DNA of 46,362 nt from Actinomycetes bacterium (GTDB lineage Bacteria; Actinomycetota; Acidimicrobiia; Acidimicrobiales; JABEUL01): positions 1 to 46,362 of the forward strand of contig JAJYDO010000013.1 of the NCBI GenBank assembly GCA_021777355.1, in the 5' to 3' direction. The notes under the pieces were generated by a model, which had not been told where the DNA came from, made no database searches, and saw nothing but the letters and a program-made list of their open reading frames with translations. The position numbers were made by a program, and so were the translations under genes. Below, in pieces: positions 14,686 to 24,258 of this stretch. How positions within the stretch are numbered: position 1 is the first letter of the stretch; every line of letters starts with the position of its first letter.

Positions 14686-17193
14686 TCAGACTTCGCCGGG
14701 TCCTAAAGGCTCAGTTCCGCCTGTTCCGGCAAATTCCATCGGAGGCGGTTCAAAACCTTCGATGGTTCTAAATACCAACTCTTCTCCTTCAACATCGACC
14801 ACGATGGTCTCGCCCACTCTGAACTCTTTCCAAAGCAATTTTTCTGCCAATGGATCTTCTATCATTTGCTGAATTGCCCTGCGAAGCGGTCTAGCCCCGA
14901 GTTGGGGATCGTAACCTTTGAGACCCAGTAGTTGCTTGGCCGAAAGAGTAAGCTCAAGGCCTATGCCTTGACCCTCAAGCTGCTCTTGAACACGCTTGAT
15001 CATGAAGTCCACGATCTGGGTGACTTCTTCGGTCGTCAAAGAGTGGAAGACAATTACGTCGTCGATCCTGTTTAAGAACTCAGGCTTGAAGTGTCCTTTT
15101 AGCGCTTCGTTCACTTTCTTTTTCATATGCTCGTAGGTCACGGCTTCACTGGTCTTAGCAAAACCAAGAGAAGTTTTTCCTAAGTCTGCCGTCCCTAGAT
15201 TAGAAGTCATAATCAAGACAGTATTTTTGAAGTCAACGGAGCGGCCCTGGGCGTCTGTGAGGCGACCGTCTTCTAAGATTTGGAGAAGCGTGTTAAAGAT
15301 ATCCGGATGAGCCTTTTCTACCTCGTCAAAGAGGACAACCGAAAATGGCTTCCTTCTAACAGCTTCTGTAAGCTGGCCTCCCTCGTCATAGCCGACATAT
15401 CCCGGAGGAGATCCAACTAAACGGCTAACTGCGTGCTTTTCCATGTACTCTGACATGTCAAGTTGGATTAGTGCATCCTCGTCGTCAAACAAGAATTCAG
15501 CCAGTGCTTTGGCTAACTCGGTTTTCCCAACTCCGGTTGGACCTAAGAAAATAAACGAACCGGATGGTCGTTTCGGATCCTTTAGTCCTGCTCTTGTCCG
15601 CCTAATTGCCCTCGAGAGAGCCTCAATTGCCTGGTTCTGGCCAACGATTCTCTTGTGGAGTTCGTCTTCCATTCTAAGCAGCTTGGAAGTCTCCTCTTCA
15701 GTTAGCTTGTAGACCGGGATGCCTGTCCAGTTGGCCAAAACTTCGGCCACGACTTCTTCGTCTACTATGTCGAAAAGATCTATTCCCTTTTCATGAAGCT
15801 CAACTTCGGCGGCAGTTTTCTGAGCAAGCTTTTCTTGTTCTTGCTCTCCTAATTGACGGGCCAATTCAACGTTTGACTTGTCGAGTGCGATTTGCCGTTC
15901 TGAGCGAATCCTTGCAAGTTCGTCTTCGATTATCTGATAAGACTCAGGGGTTTTCATTCTTCGGACCCTCAAGCGGCTACCGGCCTCATCAATCAAGTCA
16001 ATAGCCTTGTCAGGCAAAAATCTATCAGCGATGTATCGATCGGCCAAATTAGCTGCAGCCACCAAAGCTTGGTCGGTAATTGTTACCTGGTGGTGCGCCT
16101 CATAGCGATCTCTCAATCCCTTTAGAATTTCGATTGTGTGGGCAACCGTGGGCTCAGCCACTTTGACGGGTTGGAATCTGCGCTCAAGTGCCGCATCTTT
16201 TTCCAAATGCTTCCTGTACTCATCGGTGGTTGTCGCGCCAATAGTTTGCAACTCGCCTCTCGCCAACATTGGCTTCAAGATACTGGCAGCATCAATTGCA
16301 CCTTCAGCTGCACCTGCTCCCACGAGCGTGTGCAGTTCATCGATAAATAATATTATGTCGCCACGTGTTCGAATTTCCTTGAGCACCTTCTTAAGGCGTT
16401 CTTCAAAATCTCCTCGATATCGCGATCCTGCAACCAGCGCGCCTAGATCCAGAGTATAAAGCTGCTTGCCTTTTAAAGTCTCTGGAACATCATCTGAGAC
16501 AATGTGCTGGCTTAGGCCTTCGACAATGGCTGTCTTGCCAACGCCGGGCTCTCCGATCAGTACGGGGTTGTTTTTGGTCCTTCTCGAGAGAACCTGCATC
16601 AACCTCTCGATTTCCTTGTCCCTTCCAACAACCGGGTCAAGCTTCTGGTCTCTTGCCATGGCGGTTAGATTTCTGCCGAACTGGTCTAAGACAGGTGAAC
16701 CGGCCTGAGAGTCACTTGGAGACCCGCCAACAGAGGCAGTAGGAGATTCCTTAGTGGAGGCACCATTCATCAATTGAATGACCTGTTGGCGAACGGCTGG
16801 AAGCTCAGCACCTAGCTGGGTGAGAACTTGGGCGGCTACGCCTTCTCCTTCTCTAACAAGGCCCAAGAGCATGTGCTCGGTTCCAATGTAGTTGTGGCCA
16901 AGTTGGAGGGCCTCCCTTAGCGAGAGCTCTAAAACTTTCTTGGCCCTTGGCGTGAAAGGCGGAGACGAAGAAGTTCCGGTTCCCGGCATGCCGATCGTTT
17001 CTTCAACTTTCTCTCTAACTGCTTCAAGGGAAACTCCCATAGCTTCCAAAACCTTGGCTGCGACACCTTCACCCTCTCGAATCAAACCCAAAAGTATGTG
17101 CTCTGTACCTATAAAACTGTGGTTGAGCAGGCGCGCTTCGTCTTGGGCTAACACGAGAACCCTACGGGCCCTATCTGTAAACCGTTCGAACAC
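14686..17193 (-). CDS. clpC: ATP-dependent Clp protease ATPase subunit ClpC
   Basis: This is an 835-aa Hsp100 unfoldase that feeds substrates to ClpP. Order: two Clp-N repeats (to ~145), first AAA+ domain (Walker [10 protein letters not shown] near 215, Walker [10 protein letters not shown]), a short UVR-like middle coiled-coil that marks ClpC, second AAA+ domain (GPTGVGKTE near 550, [13 protein letters not shown]) and the C-terminal D2-small domain. The ORF track starts upstream, but GTG 17193 gives the canonical N-terminus ([10 protein letters not shown]) and has AGGAGG in front. It heads the minus-strand block. A ClgR-like site lies 43 bp upstream. Confidence 0.97.
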   Translation of the reverse strand: MFERFTDRARRVLVLAQDEARLLNHSFIGTEHILLGLIREGEGVAAKVLEAMGVSLEAVREKVEETIGMPGTGTSSSPPFTPRAKKVLELSLREALQLGHNYIGTEHMLLGLVREGEGVAAQVLTQLGAELPAVRQQVIQLMNGASTKESPTASVGGSPSDSQAGSPVLDQFGRNLTAMARDQKLDPVVGRDKEIERLMQVLSRRTKNNPVLIGEPGVGKTAIVEGLSQHIVSDDVPETLKGKQLYTLDLGALVAGSRYRGDFEERLKKVLKEIRTRGDIILFIDELHTLVGAGAAEGAIDAASILKPMLARGELQTIGATTTDEYRKHLEKDAALERRFQPVKVAEPTVAHTIEILKGLRDRYEAHHQVTITDQALVAAANLADRYIADRFLPDKAIDLIDEAGSRLRVRRMKTPESYQIIEDELARIRSERQIALDKSNVELARQLGEQEQEKLAQKTAAEVELHEKGIDLFDIVDEEVVAEVLANWTGIPVYKLTEEETSKLLRMEDELHKRIVGQNQAIEALSRAIRRTRAGLKDPKRPSGSFIFLGPTGVGKTELAKALAEFLFDDEDALIQLDMSEYMEKHAVSRLVGSPPGYVGYDEGGQLTEAVRRKPFSVVLFDEVEKAHPDIFNTLLQILEDGRLTDAQGRSVDFKNTVLIMTSNLGTADLGKTSLGFAKTSEAVTYEHMKKKVNEALKGHFKPEFLNRIDDVIVFHSLTTEEVTQIVDFMIKRVQEQLEGQGIGLELTLSAKQLLGLKGYDPQLGARPLRRAIQQMIEDPLAEKLLWKEFRVGETIVVDVEGEELVFRTIEGFEPPPMEFAGTGGTEPLGPGEV

Positions 17194-17235
17194 TCGACCT
17201 CCTCCTATCTCTGGCAGCAAGTACTTTTAGTGTAC

Positions 17236-17246
17236 CGCTAAAGGCG
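17236..17246. promoter_or_regulatory. ClgR-like operator in the clpC promoter region
   Basis: CGCTAAAGGCG fits the core described for the actinobacterial regulator ClgR (CGC-Y-N-A-N-R-GCG), which controls clp genes in corynebacteria and mycobacteria. It lies 43 bp upstream of the clpC GTG. The outer positions fit poorly, and no clgR gene is in the window. Confidence 0.3.
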
Positions 17247-17350
17247 ACGCTTTTGGCGCCACAGTAGAAATATCGGCCAAAAATCACATTTTCCTCACAA
17301 ATCTTGCCGATTTGTCCGGGAGACCTCAATTTTTCGCCTACATTCACAGT

Positions 17351-18400
17351 GTGGTAAACATTATTTTTGCCTTAGACCTTCCCAATTTGGAAAATGATCT
17401 GAAAAGACTCGAAATCGCATTGAAAGAGTCGGTGACAACCGACGACCCTTTTCTTGCCGAAGTAGCCAGACATCTTATTGACGCAGGTGGAAAACGCCTC
17501 CGACCTGCACTTGCTGTCGCTTCTTCACTAATAGGGAGGGAAGATGGAAGCATCGATCCAGTGAGTCTTGGCCAAGACGAATTAAGAGAGTTTTTCAAAT
17601 CGGACAATGACGTAATCACAGGATCTGTAGCTGTTGAGCTGGTTCATCTAGCCTCGCTATACCACGACGACGTGATGGATGAAGCGCTGACCAGAAGAAA
17701 TGTGGAGAGTGTAAATGCCAGATGGGGCAATCTGGTAGCAATTGTAGCTGGGGATTTCCTTTTGGCGAGATCTGCCGAGATTGCGGCATCATTAGGCAGT
17801 GAAATTGCAGGTCTTTTGGCAGCTTCTCTTGGAAGGCTTTGTGGAGGGCAGGTTAGCGAAGTTAACGCCGCATTCAGCACAAATAGGACCCTGGATACTT
17901 ACTACCGAGCAATTGCCGGAAAAACTGCCTCATTGATGGCCACAGCGTGCCATATTGGCGCACTTACAGGCGGAGTTAATCGTGAATTAATTCCAAAGCT
18001 CGTCGCCTACGGTGAGGCTCTCGGAATGGCTTTTCAGATCAGAGATGACATCTTGGATATTGCAGGAGAATCAAAAACGCTTGGAAAAGTGGCCGGGCAA
18101 GATCTGGTTGAAGGAATTTATACTCTGCCGGTTCTCCTTACTCTTGAAAATCCACGTTTTGGAGATGAACTACTTTCAATGCTTGGAAAACCGCTTGATG
18201 AACATGATAGAGACAGAGCCAGAAAACTAGTAACTTCAACTGATGCAATTGCAAACAGCGTCGAAATTGGACAGAGTTTTGCCAGAAAGGCGGCTTCCCA
18301 AATAGGGGAATTCAGCAACACCCTAGTTGGCCAAGGACTTACCCGTTTTGCTCTTCAGTTAATGGACGACGCAAAAGAGCTGATACCTTCAAAAGTTTAG
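17351..18400 (+). CDS. Long-chain polyprenyl diphosphate synthase
   Basis: This trans-prenyltransferase condenses isopentenyl diphosphate onto an allylic primer. Both aspartate-rich motifs are intact: DDVMD in YHDDVMDEA (first, FARM) and DDILD (second, SARM), with GGKRLRP upstream. Small residues at positions -4 and -5 from the first motif (Ser, Ala) fit a long-chain product, such as a menaquinone side chain or lipid-carrier precursor. The ORF track opens at TTG 17312; GTG 17351 (349 aa) is preferred, but neither start has a Shine-Dalgarno. The gene is divergent from clpC. The MEP-pathway genes ispD and ispF lie nearby. Product length is inferred. Confidence 0.88.
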   Translation: MVNIIFALDLPNLENDLKRLEIALKESVTTDDPFLAEVARHLIDAGGKRLRPALAVASSLIGREDGSIDPVSLGQDELREFFKSDNDVITGSVAVELVHLASLYHDDVMDEALTRRNVESVNARWGNLVAIVAGDFLLARSAEIAASLGSEIAGLLAASLGRLCGGQVSEVNAAFSTNRTLDTYYRAIAGKTASLMATACHIGALTGGVNRELIPKLVAYGEALGMAFQIRDDILDIAGESKTLGKVAGQDLVEGIYTLPVLLTLENPRFGDELLSMLGKPLDEHDRDRARKLVTSTDAIANSVEIGQSFARKAASQIGEFSNTLVGQGLTRFALQLMDDAKELIPSKV

Positions 18401-18422
18401 GTAGGGTTGGCTTAAACGAAGC

Positions 18423-18452
18423 GCAATTATTGGAAATTTTTCCTGAAATTGC
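18423..18452 (+). terminator. Interrupted hairpin after the prenyl synthase
   Basis: GCAATT and AATTGC enclose an inner GGAAA/TTTCC stem, 22 bp downstream of the synthase stop. It is AT-rich and has no T-tract. Confidence 0.25.
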
Positions 18453-18751
18453 TGTAGGAATTAAAGCAAACTTTGACACCTTATGGATTTCTCTAATCAA
18501 GGGAGCTGAGATGACATATTTGACGCACCTAAAATTTCCTTGGACCTCTCTGGAAAATATTAGGAGACGTCTTCGGCGTTCCCTCTCGCAATTATTTGGC
18601 GCAAATATATCTGCCATACAAATCTGCTTGTTTGCCTGTTGAAACACTTAAGAATCCTGAAACAACCAAGTAAAGATTTCATTGCAGAAAGTCCAAAACA
18701 TGTAGGGTGGAAATGTCGAGGGGATCTGGTTGACCCTGAGAATTAGCTAAC

Positions 18752-18776
18752 TTGAAAAACGTTTCAATTTTTTTTT
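18752..18776 (+). terminator. Hairpin with T9 tract
   Basis: TTGAAA-AACG-TTTCAA is followed directly by nine Ts on the plus strand, the layout of an intrinsic terminator, though the stem is short and AT-rich. No annotated gene ends here: the nearest plus-strand stop is about 350 bp upstream. Confidence 0.45.
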
Positions 18777-19020
18777 GCCCAAAAGTCGTGATGTGATCCG
18801 ACTCCGGCTCTTGAATCGAGCGGCCAAGCGCACATTGGTGATTTTGGACTTTTGATTTTGTATATTTATGAACAAAACATGAAGTGACTTCTCACGTAGA
18901 CCTAGTGAAAGGCTTCGGAGGGCAACTCCGATCATGGGACCGTGGCAATATTTCAAGAAGCGAAATTTGCCTAAAAAAATCCAATGGCTTAATTTTCGCT
19001 ATCTAATCGGCTTTCACACC

Positions 19021-22000
19021 TCAAAATGACAGCACTTCTGAACCAACAGAACCGAGATAGCCATACCCTACAGCGAGACATTCGGTTGCAGTGGGGCAAG
19101 CAAGGCTGTATGGTGTGGCGCTAGCAGGGGTTTCAATTGTCCAAGTGGAACCTGAGTCCGTTGTGCCAACCAATGTATAGGTAAGGCCGCCGCTGGAGTC
19201 GGTGTAGGAAATAGATGCAAAACATTCGGTTGTAGAAGGGCACGTGATGGATGAGACTAAGTCACCAATTGGAAGTGCGACGGATGTCCAAGTAGCGCCT
19301 GAATCGGTAGTACTTAAGATTATGCCTGCACTTGAGCTGTTGGTTCCAGTTGCAAAACATTCGGTTGTAGAAGGGCACGTGATGGATGAGACCAAGTCAC
19401 CAATTGGAAGTGCGACGGATGTCCAAGTAGCGCCTGAATCGGTAGTACTTAAGATTATGCCTGCACTTGAGCTGTTGGTTCCAGTTGCAAAACATTCGGT
19501 TGTAGAAGGGCAAATGATACTGCCAATAAAACTTATGCCACTGGGGATGGTTTCTGTATTCCAAGTAGAGCCCGCATTTGTAGAACCGATTATTGTTCCA
19601 GAACTAAAAGAGTTGTCGCCACCCCCAAAGCACTCGGTGGGCGATGGACAAGTGATGGAATATATAGAGTCAGTAGTTGGAAGTGTCACTGATGTCCACG
19701 TAGCGCCCGAATCAGTGGTACTTAATATTATGCCTGAACTCGAGTTGCTGTCGGCATCGGCAAAACATTCGGTCGTAGAAGGGCACGTAATGTAATAGAT
19801 CGGTCCAATTGCACTTGGAATTGTCTCCGTGGTCCAAGTTGACCCTGAATCAGTGGTGCCGAGAATTCTGTTGGATCCAGAGCTGTTGGCACCATATGCA
19901 AAGCACTCAGCTACAGACGCGCATGTGATGCTATAAAAGTAGTTCAAACCGCTCGGTATTGTTTCTGCGGTCCAAGTGGCACCTGAATTGTTAGTGCCTA
20001 GGATTATTGGCGCATTAGAATTATCTTGACCATCTAGAAAACACTCGTTGACAGACGCGCAAGTAACGTTGTAGATTTCAGCCACTCCACTCGGGATAGT
20101 CTCGGTTGTCCAAGTTAAACCGGAATCAGTAGTGCCTAAGATTATGCCATCTCCAGAATTACTCCGTCCATCGGCAAAGCACTCAGTGGGAGACGCGCAT
20201 GTGATGTTATAAACGTATTTCATGCCACTTGGAATAGTCTTAGTTGTCCATGTGGCACCTGAATTGGTGGTACCTAAAATTATGCCTTCATTGGAACTAT
20301 TTTGACCATCGGCAAAGCACTCGGTGGGAGAAGCGCATGTTATGTTAAAGAGATAATTCGTTCCACTCGGGATAGTCTCAGTTGTCCATGTGGCACCTGA
20401 ATTGGTGGTACCTAAAATAATTCCGGCACCAGTACTGTTGGAACCAAGTGCAAAGCACTCAGTGGTAGACGCGCATGTGACATTGCCGGAGATTGTATTT
20501 GTGGTCCAGGTGACGCCAGAATTGACAGTGCTCAGGCTAATGTTCCCAGTGCTACTCTGACCATCGGCAAAGCACTCAGTGGGAGACGCGCATGCGATGT
20601 CAAGAAAATACTTCACTCCGCTTGGAATAGTCTCCGTTGTCCATGTGGCACCTGAATTGGTGGTACCTAAAATAATTCCGGCACCAGTAGCGTTGGCGCC
20701 AAGTGCAAAGCACTCAGTGGTAGACGCACATGTGACGTTGTTGACAAAATCTAGACCACTAGGAATAGTCTCCTGAGTCCACGTAGTTCCAGAATTTGTA
20801 GAGCCCAGAATTGCAGTGGTCGAACCGATGGAACCACCTACGAAGCATTCAGTAGAAGAAGGGCAGGATATTGTATCTGTAGTACTTTTATAACCACTTG
20901 GGAATGCCACTGTATTCCAATTTGCACCCGAATTTGTTGTGAATACGAATGTATAAGTAGCTATCAAGGATGGAGATGTCGCCGCTCCAGCAAAGCACTC
21001 AGTAGTCGAGGGACAAGTAATGGTTCCAACAGCGTTTCCACTAGTTGTTGCTTGCGTGGTCCACATAGCTCCGGAGTCAGTACTTTCCAAAATTATTCCC
21101 GTGCCCATATTATTTTGGCCCCCAGCAAAGCACTCGGAAGTAGAAGGACAAGTGATGGCGCCAACGCTATTAGGGTAAGCGGGATACTTTTTTAATATTT
21201 GCAGTGGTTGAAGGTTAGTAAAGCTGTCCTGTGTTGAAGTTGCAGATGTGCCGCTAAGACTAGTAACTGTTATATCAATTGTTCCTGTTGATCCACTTGG
21301 ACTGGTGGCAGTTATTTGACTGTCGCTGTCAAAAGTAAAACTTGCAGCAGTGGCTCCAAAATCAACAGTTGTGGCTCCACTAAATCCTGATCCAGTAATG
21401 GTTACTTGTGTCCCCCCTGTAGTTGGTCCTGAATTAGGTGTTATTGAAGTAACTACTGGGATGGGGATGGTTGAAACTTGTGGAGAGTAGTATCCCATTA
21501 CATCGATTATTAGATCAGCTTTACTTAACGAATAAAGTGTTATCGAGTTATTTACTCCAATTTTTACTATTGCAAGATTTGCCCTCGTTTCACCTGGCGC
21601 CCAGTTGAGATCAGAGACTACAGGTGGATTAGTTGGAATTGACGGCTGTGGATAAAGGGTAAAGAACCCTCCTGAAACTGAATTGGTAGTTGTGACATTA
21701 ATTACTACTGCAACCGCATTGGCCGGTATTGAATCTAATCCAACTACCTGGACATTTATTGATGAATTGCTGTTTAAAGTGCCATTTCCATTGGTGTTAC
21801 ACTGATTGGATGCAACTCCAACTTGTATAGCTCTTGTGTCACAGATCCTAAAAGGCGTGGTACCTGTGAAAAATGATCCTGTAGTAGTTGAGCTATTTCC
21901 TGTGTAGTAGCCATTTATATCTACAATCACATCTAGTGAACCCAAGAAGTTATAAATGGAGATCTCTCCATTTGAGTTAATTGGGACTATTACCCTATTT

Positions 22001-22851
22001 GCCACGCTTTGGCCAATGCCAAAGTTGAGATTAGATGCAGTTGGAAGGCTTGGACCAGGGAAAACCGTTAGAAACCCTGGTGAGGTTGTATTAGTTGCCG
22101 TTACATTGGCTACAACTGCACTGGCATTACTTGGAATACCAGCTAGACCAGCTACTTTTACTTGAAGTGTTGAACCTGTAGACAAAGTGCCATTTCCATT
22201 AGTGTTGCACTGATTTGATACAACGCCTGTTTGTATAGCTCTTGTGTCACAGATCCTTATTGGGGCAAGTGGGACAAACTGGCCAGCTGTAGTTTGGGAT
22301 GCCGGGGGTGCTACATAACCTTGAACGTCTACTATGACATCTGTGGATCCCATGAAGTTATAGATAGATAAATCACCGTTTGATCCAAGTGCAACTTCAA
22401 TTAAGTTTGGGATGCTCTCATTGGCTGTGAAGTTAATACTTGAAGAGTTTGGCTTTGTAGCTCCGGTTGGATAAATAGTTAGATAACCAGGTGAAGTTGT
22501 ATTAGTGGCAGTGACATTAACTACCACTGCAGTTGCATTAGCTGGAATGCTCCCCTGTCCGGCTACATTTACTTGAAGTGTTGAACCTGCAGACAAAGTG
22601 CCATTTCCATTGGTGTTGCACTGATTTGATACAACGCCTGTTTGTATAGCTCTCGTGTCACAGATCCTTATTGGGTTAATCGGGGTATAGATGCCCTGGG
22701 AGCTAGAAGCAAGTGCCTGTACCATTGGGCCGGCGCTTAAATAGGCTCTTAGTGGGACAGCCAGTGATGCTATTAATGCAACTGTGACTAGAGATCTAGC
22801 AACTGTATTCAACCCATTTCTTGATTCAATCCGGTGAGAATTACCTCCCAT
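19021..22851 (-). CDS. Giant secreted protein: RICDTR domains, TIG, 16-repeat propeller
   Basis: This is a 1276-aa protein with an N-terminal hydrophobic signal/anchor. Three similar domains of ~140 aa follow (each opening with 'RICDTRAIQ' and ending with 'DVIVD..GY'), a module common in secreted proteins of Acidimicrobiia-like bacteria. One IPT/TIG domain spans about 460-545 (PNSGPTTGGTQVTITGSGF). About 16 repeats of ~45 aa complete the protein, each with CxSxxEC plus an Asp-box-like TNSGATWT, resembling BNR/sortilin-type propeller blades. Each repeat carries a C-x5-C pair that could form a disulfide outside the cell. Two adjacent repeats are almost identical in DNA. No sortase signal is seen at the C-terminus (EVLSF). 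Surface adhesion or glycan binding is inferred. Confidence 0.8.
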   Translation of the reverse strand: MGGNSHRIESRNGLNTVARSLVTVALIASLAVPLRAYLSAGPMVQALASSSQGIYTPINPIRICDTRAIQTGVVSNQCNTNGNGTLSAGSTLQVNVAGQGSIPANATAVVVNVTATNTTSPGYLTIYPTGATKPNSSSINFTANESIPNLIEVALGSNGDLSIYNFMGSTDVIVDVQGYVAPPASQTTAGQFVPLAPIRICDTRAIQTGVVSNQCNTNGNGTLSTGSTLQVKVAGLAGIPSNASAVVANVTATNTTSPGFLTVFPGPSLPTASNLNFGIGQSVANRVIVPINSNGEISIYNFLGSLDVIVDINGYYTGNSSTTTGSFFTGTTPFRICDTRAIQVGVASNQCNTNGNGTLNSNSSINVQVVGLDSIPANAVAVVINVTTTNSVSGGFFTLYPQPSIPTNPPVVSDLNWAPGETRANLAIVKIGVNNSITLYSLSKADLIIDVMGYYSPQVSTIPIPVVTSITPNSGPTTGGTQVTITGSGFSGATTVDFGATAASFTFDSDSQITATSPSGSTGTIDITVTSLSGTSATSTQDSFTNLQPLQILKKYPAYPNSVGAITCPSTSECFAGGQNNMGTGIILESTDSGAMWTTQATTSGNAVGTITCPSTTECFAGAATSPSLIATYTFVFTTNSGANWNTVAFPSGYKSTTDTISCPSSTECFVGGSIGSTTAILGSTNSGTTWTQETIPSGLDFVNNVTCASTTECFALGANATGAGIILGTTNSGATWTTETIPSGVKYFLDIACASPTECFADGQSSTGNISLSTVNSGVTWTTNTISGNVTCASTTECFALGSNSTGAGIILGTTNSGATWTTETIPSGTNYLFNITCASPTECFADGQNSSNEGIILGTTNSGATWTTKTIPSGMKYVYNITCASPTECFADGRSNSGDGIILGTTDSGLTWTTETIPSGVAEIYNVTCASVNECFLDGQDNSNAPIILGTNNSGATWTAETIPSGLNYFYSITCASVAECFAYGANSSGSNRILGTTDSGSTWTTETIPSAIGPIYYITCPSTTECFADADSNSSSGIILSTTDSGATWTSVTLPTTDSIYSITCPSPTECFGGGDNSFSSGTIIGSTNAGSTWNTETIPSGISFIGSIICPSTTECFATGTNSSSAGIILSTTDSGATWTSVALPIGDLVSSITCPSTTECFATGTNSSSAGIILSTTDSGATWTSVALPIGDLVSSITCPSTTECFASISYTDSSGGLTYTLVGTTDSGSTWTIETPASATPYSLACPTATECLAVGYGYLGSVGSEVLSF
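19241..19510 (-). repeat. Near-identical 135-bp tandem duplication
   Basis: Two consecutive 135-bp units (one 45-aa propeller repeat each, starting at about 19241 and 19376) differ at one base (GACTAAG versus GACCAAG) over the repeated portion. The other repeats in the gene are clearly diverged, so this copy arose recently. Confidence 0.8.
21780..22690 (-). repeat. Three homologous segments in the RICDTR domains
   Basis: A ~70-bp stretch encoding the RICDTR/CNTNGNG region recurs near 21781-21850, 22189-22260 and 22609-22680, at ~410-420-bp period. The second and third are almost identical in DNA. Confidence 0.65.
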
Positions 22852-23199
22852 ATGACAGCCCCATAAAACCTTTTGGGCTGAGGCCGAAATTGTAATTACT
22901 CATCAATATTGAAACAATATCAGCAATATACTTCCCGGTCAATTGGATGTTGGAGGCTTTAAGTTGGTCTCGATGAACACACAGAAGCTTTTCTAAATCA
23001 ACCAAATACATTTTTTGGCCCAAGAGTAAGAATTTCTCTAGCGGAGAGCGGGCTTCCAGTGAAGGTGCGCCAAAATGCGCCAAACTTTAAAAATCTGAAC
23101 GAGAAATTAAGTGCGCCGGATGTTACCATTTATTAGGACTTTCTTTGGCCCCGAGACTAGAGTCGGAAAGAAGAGAAATCCAAGGTATTAAGGATTTAC
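22852..23199. other. Intergenic region between divergent surface genes
   Basis: The region holds the probable 5' leader of the 1276-aa gene. That leader includes CAGCCC...GGGCTG arms just upstream of the start. It also holds a tandem TGCGCCAAAA/TGCGCCAAAC near 23068-23087. An 80-aa minus ORF (22841-23083) overlaps the big gene's start and has no recognisable features. Confidence 0.4.
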
Positions 23200-24258
23200 G
23201 TGATAGTGGAGGAATCTGATCAAAATATGATTGACATTTTGAAAATTAGATTTAGATTGGCACTTCTTATTTTCCTACTATTGGCTTTCATCTTTGTCCC
23301 AGCGGAAAATGCAATGGCGGCAGGGAGTTCAAACTTAGATTCGTTGATAGTTACTAATCCATACCCTTCTATGGCGCCTTTAGACTCGGCTACTTTGCAA
23401 AATGTGGTCGACACATTGAAAAAAATGCTCAAAGATGCGACGAATTCACCAGTGGATACTGCGGCAGAGGGGTGGAGGGACACGTCGACCAACCAAAGTC
23501 TTTTGATAATTGTGGCAAGCTTCGGAAATGCTTTTTATGTCAACCAGCTTGCTTCGAACGAAGAGGTGTCAACTTTTTGTGGCTCTGTCGGTGCACAGGC
23601 AGCCGGCTCGCCATCTCCTATATCAGGAATACCATTGTCTGCGGAATTGCAATGCAGCGCAAATGGCTCAAGCTATGATTCAATCTCTTTTGGCGTGGCC
23701 AACGTATTTGTGGCTCTTGATTTTTCCAATATCACATCGGCTGACACGCCCACGCCGGATGCTTTGGCTTCAAGTGAACTAGCAATGATTCCTGCCAAAG
23801 GAGTCGGCGTGAATTCGCCTCTCGATTTGCCGCTGGTGATAATTTCCACATTGTTCGTAGGGGCAATTTTAGGAGTCGGCTTATTAATACTATATAAGGC
23901 CAAAAAAACTTCCAGACAACGGAACGCCATTCCTATTATGTATCCCGGATATGGCATGCCAAGCGGAAGTTACCAACCCTTCGGGAGCCAACCTCCATAT
24001 GGATATGGCTCTCCACCCTACCGGCCCGAATATGAAACACCGGTTGAACAACATCCGGCACACCTTGCCGGCCAATATTTCGTGGCAACGGACAATCTCC
24101 AACAAGGACCCGGCACTCCAGGTCCCTTTGGACAAACCGCTCTAGAAATCGGATGGCACGAGGTTGATGGAAATCCACATCGCAAGCGCTACTGGGATGG
24201 CACTTCGTGGACCTCTTATCTTGAATGGGATGGCACAGAGTGGAAAAATTCTGCTTAG
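23200..24258 (+). CDS. Two-segment membrane protein with C-terminal DUF2510 motif
   Basis: This is a 352-aa protein. It has a signal/anchor segment at about 18-40, an extracellular region (~42-210) with no recognised domain, a transmembrane segment around 215-232, and a cytoplasmic tail. The tail is Gly/Pro/Tyr-rich (YGYGSPPYRPEY) and ends in a DUF2510-type motif: HRKRYWDGTSWT, with a second WDGTEW directly after. DUF2510 is a short domain common at the ends of actinobacterial membrane proteins; its function is unclear. The GTG start at 23200 has AAGGA at ~6-nt spacing; ATG 23227 is possible. The gene is divergent from the 1276-aa gene. Confidence 0.75.
   Translation: MIVEESDQNMIDILKIRFRLALLIFLLLAFIFVPAENAMAAGSSNLDSLIVTNPYPSMAPLDSATLQNVVDTLKKMLKDATNSPVDTAAEGWRDTSTNQSLLIIVASFGNAFYVNQLASNEEVSTFCGSVGAQAAGSPSPISGIPLSAELQCSANGSSYDSISFGVANVFVALDFSNITSADTPTPDALASSELAMIPAKGVGVNSPLDLPLVIISTLFVGAILGVGLLILYKAKKTSRQRNAIPIMYPGYGMPSGSYQPFGSQPPYGYGSPPYRPEYETPVEQHPAHLAGQYFVATDNLQQGPGTPGPFGQTALEIGWHEVDGNPHRKRYWDGTSWTSYLEWDGTEWKNSA

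Larger units (their letters stand above)
18401..19020. other. 620-bp region without a convincing gene
   Basis: Competing ORFs here (18339-18647 minus, 18430-18642 plus, 18747-18956 minus) lack Shine-Dalgarno sites and domains. The stretch contains an interrupted hairpin after the prenyl synthase (18423-18452), a hairpin with nine Ts (18752-18776), and a short stable hairpin TCGGAG-GGCAA-CTCCGA (18915-18931). An unrecognised small RNA is possible. Confidence 0.45.

Noticed and set aside
18339-18956. Several 67-102-aa ORFs on both strands after the prenyl synthase
   Set aside because: They overlap one another or the synthase, lack ribosome-binding sites and show no domain.
18900-18960. GGGCAA...GGGAC pattern resembling a cyclic-di-GMP riboswitch core
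   Set aside because: The conserved GCAAAGCC segment and the second stem are missing, and no plus-strand gene follows.
19244-19795. 183-aa plus-strand repetitive ORF, and similar antisense ORFs at 20579 and 31217
   Set aside because: These are antisense shadows of repeated coding sequence in the giant minus-strand genes.
19021-21170. Regular ~135-bp repeats as a possible CRISPR array
   Set aside because: The repeats are translated, diverged and encode protein blades; there are no short repeats with unique spacers.
22841-23083. 80-aa minus ORF upstream of the 1276-aa gene
   Set aside because: It overlaps the start of that gene in another frame and has no recognisable features.
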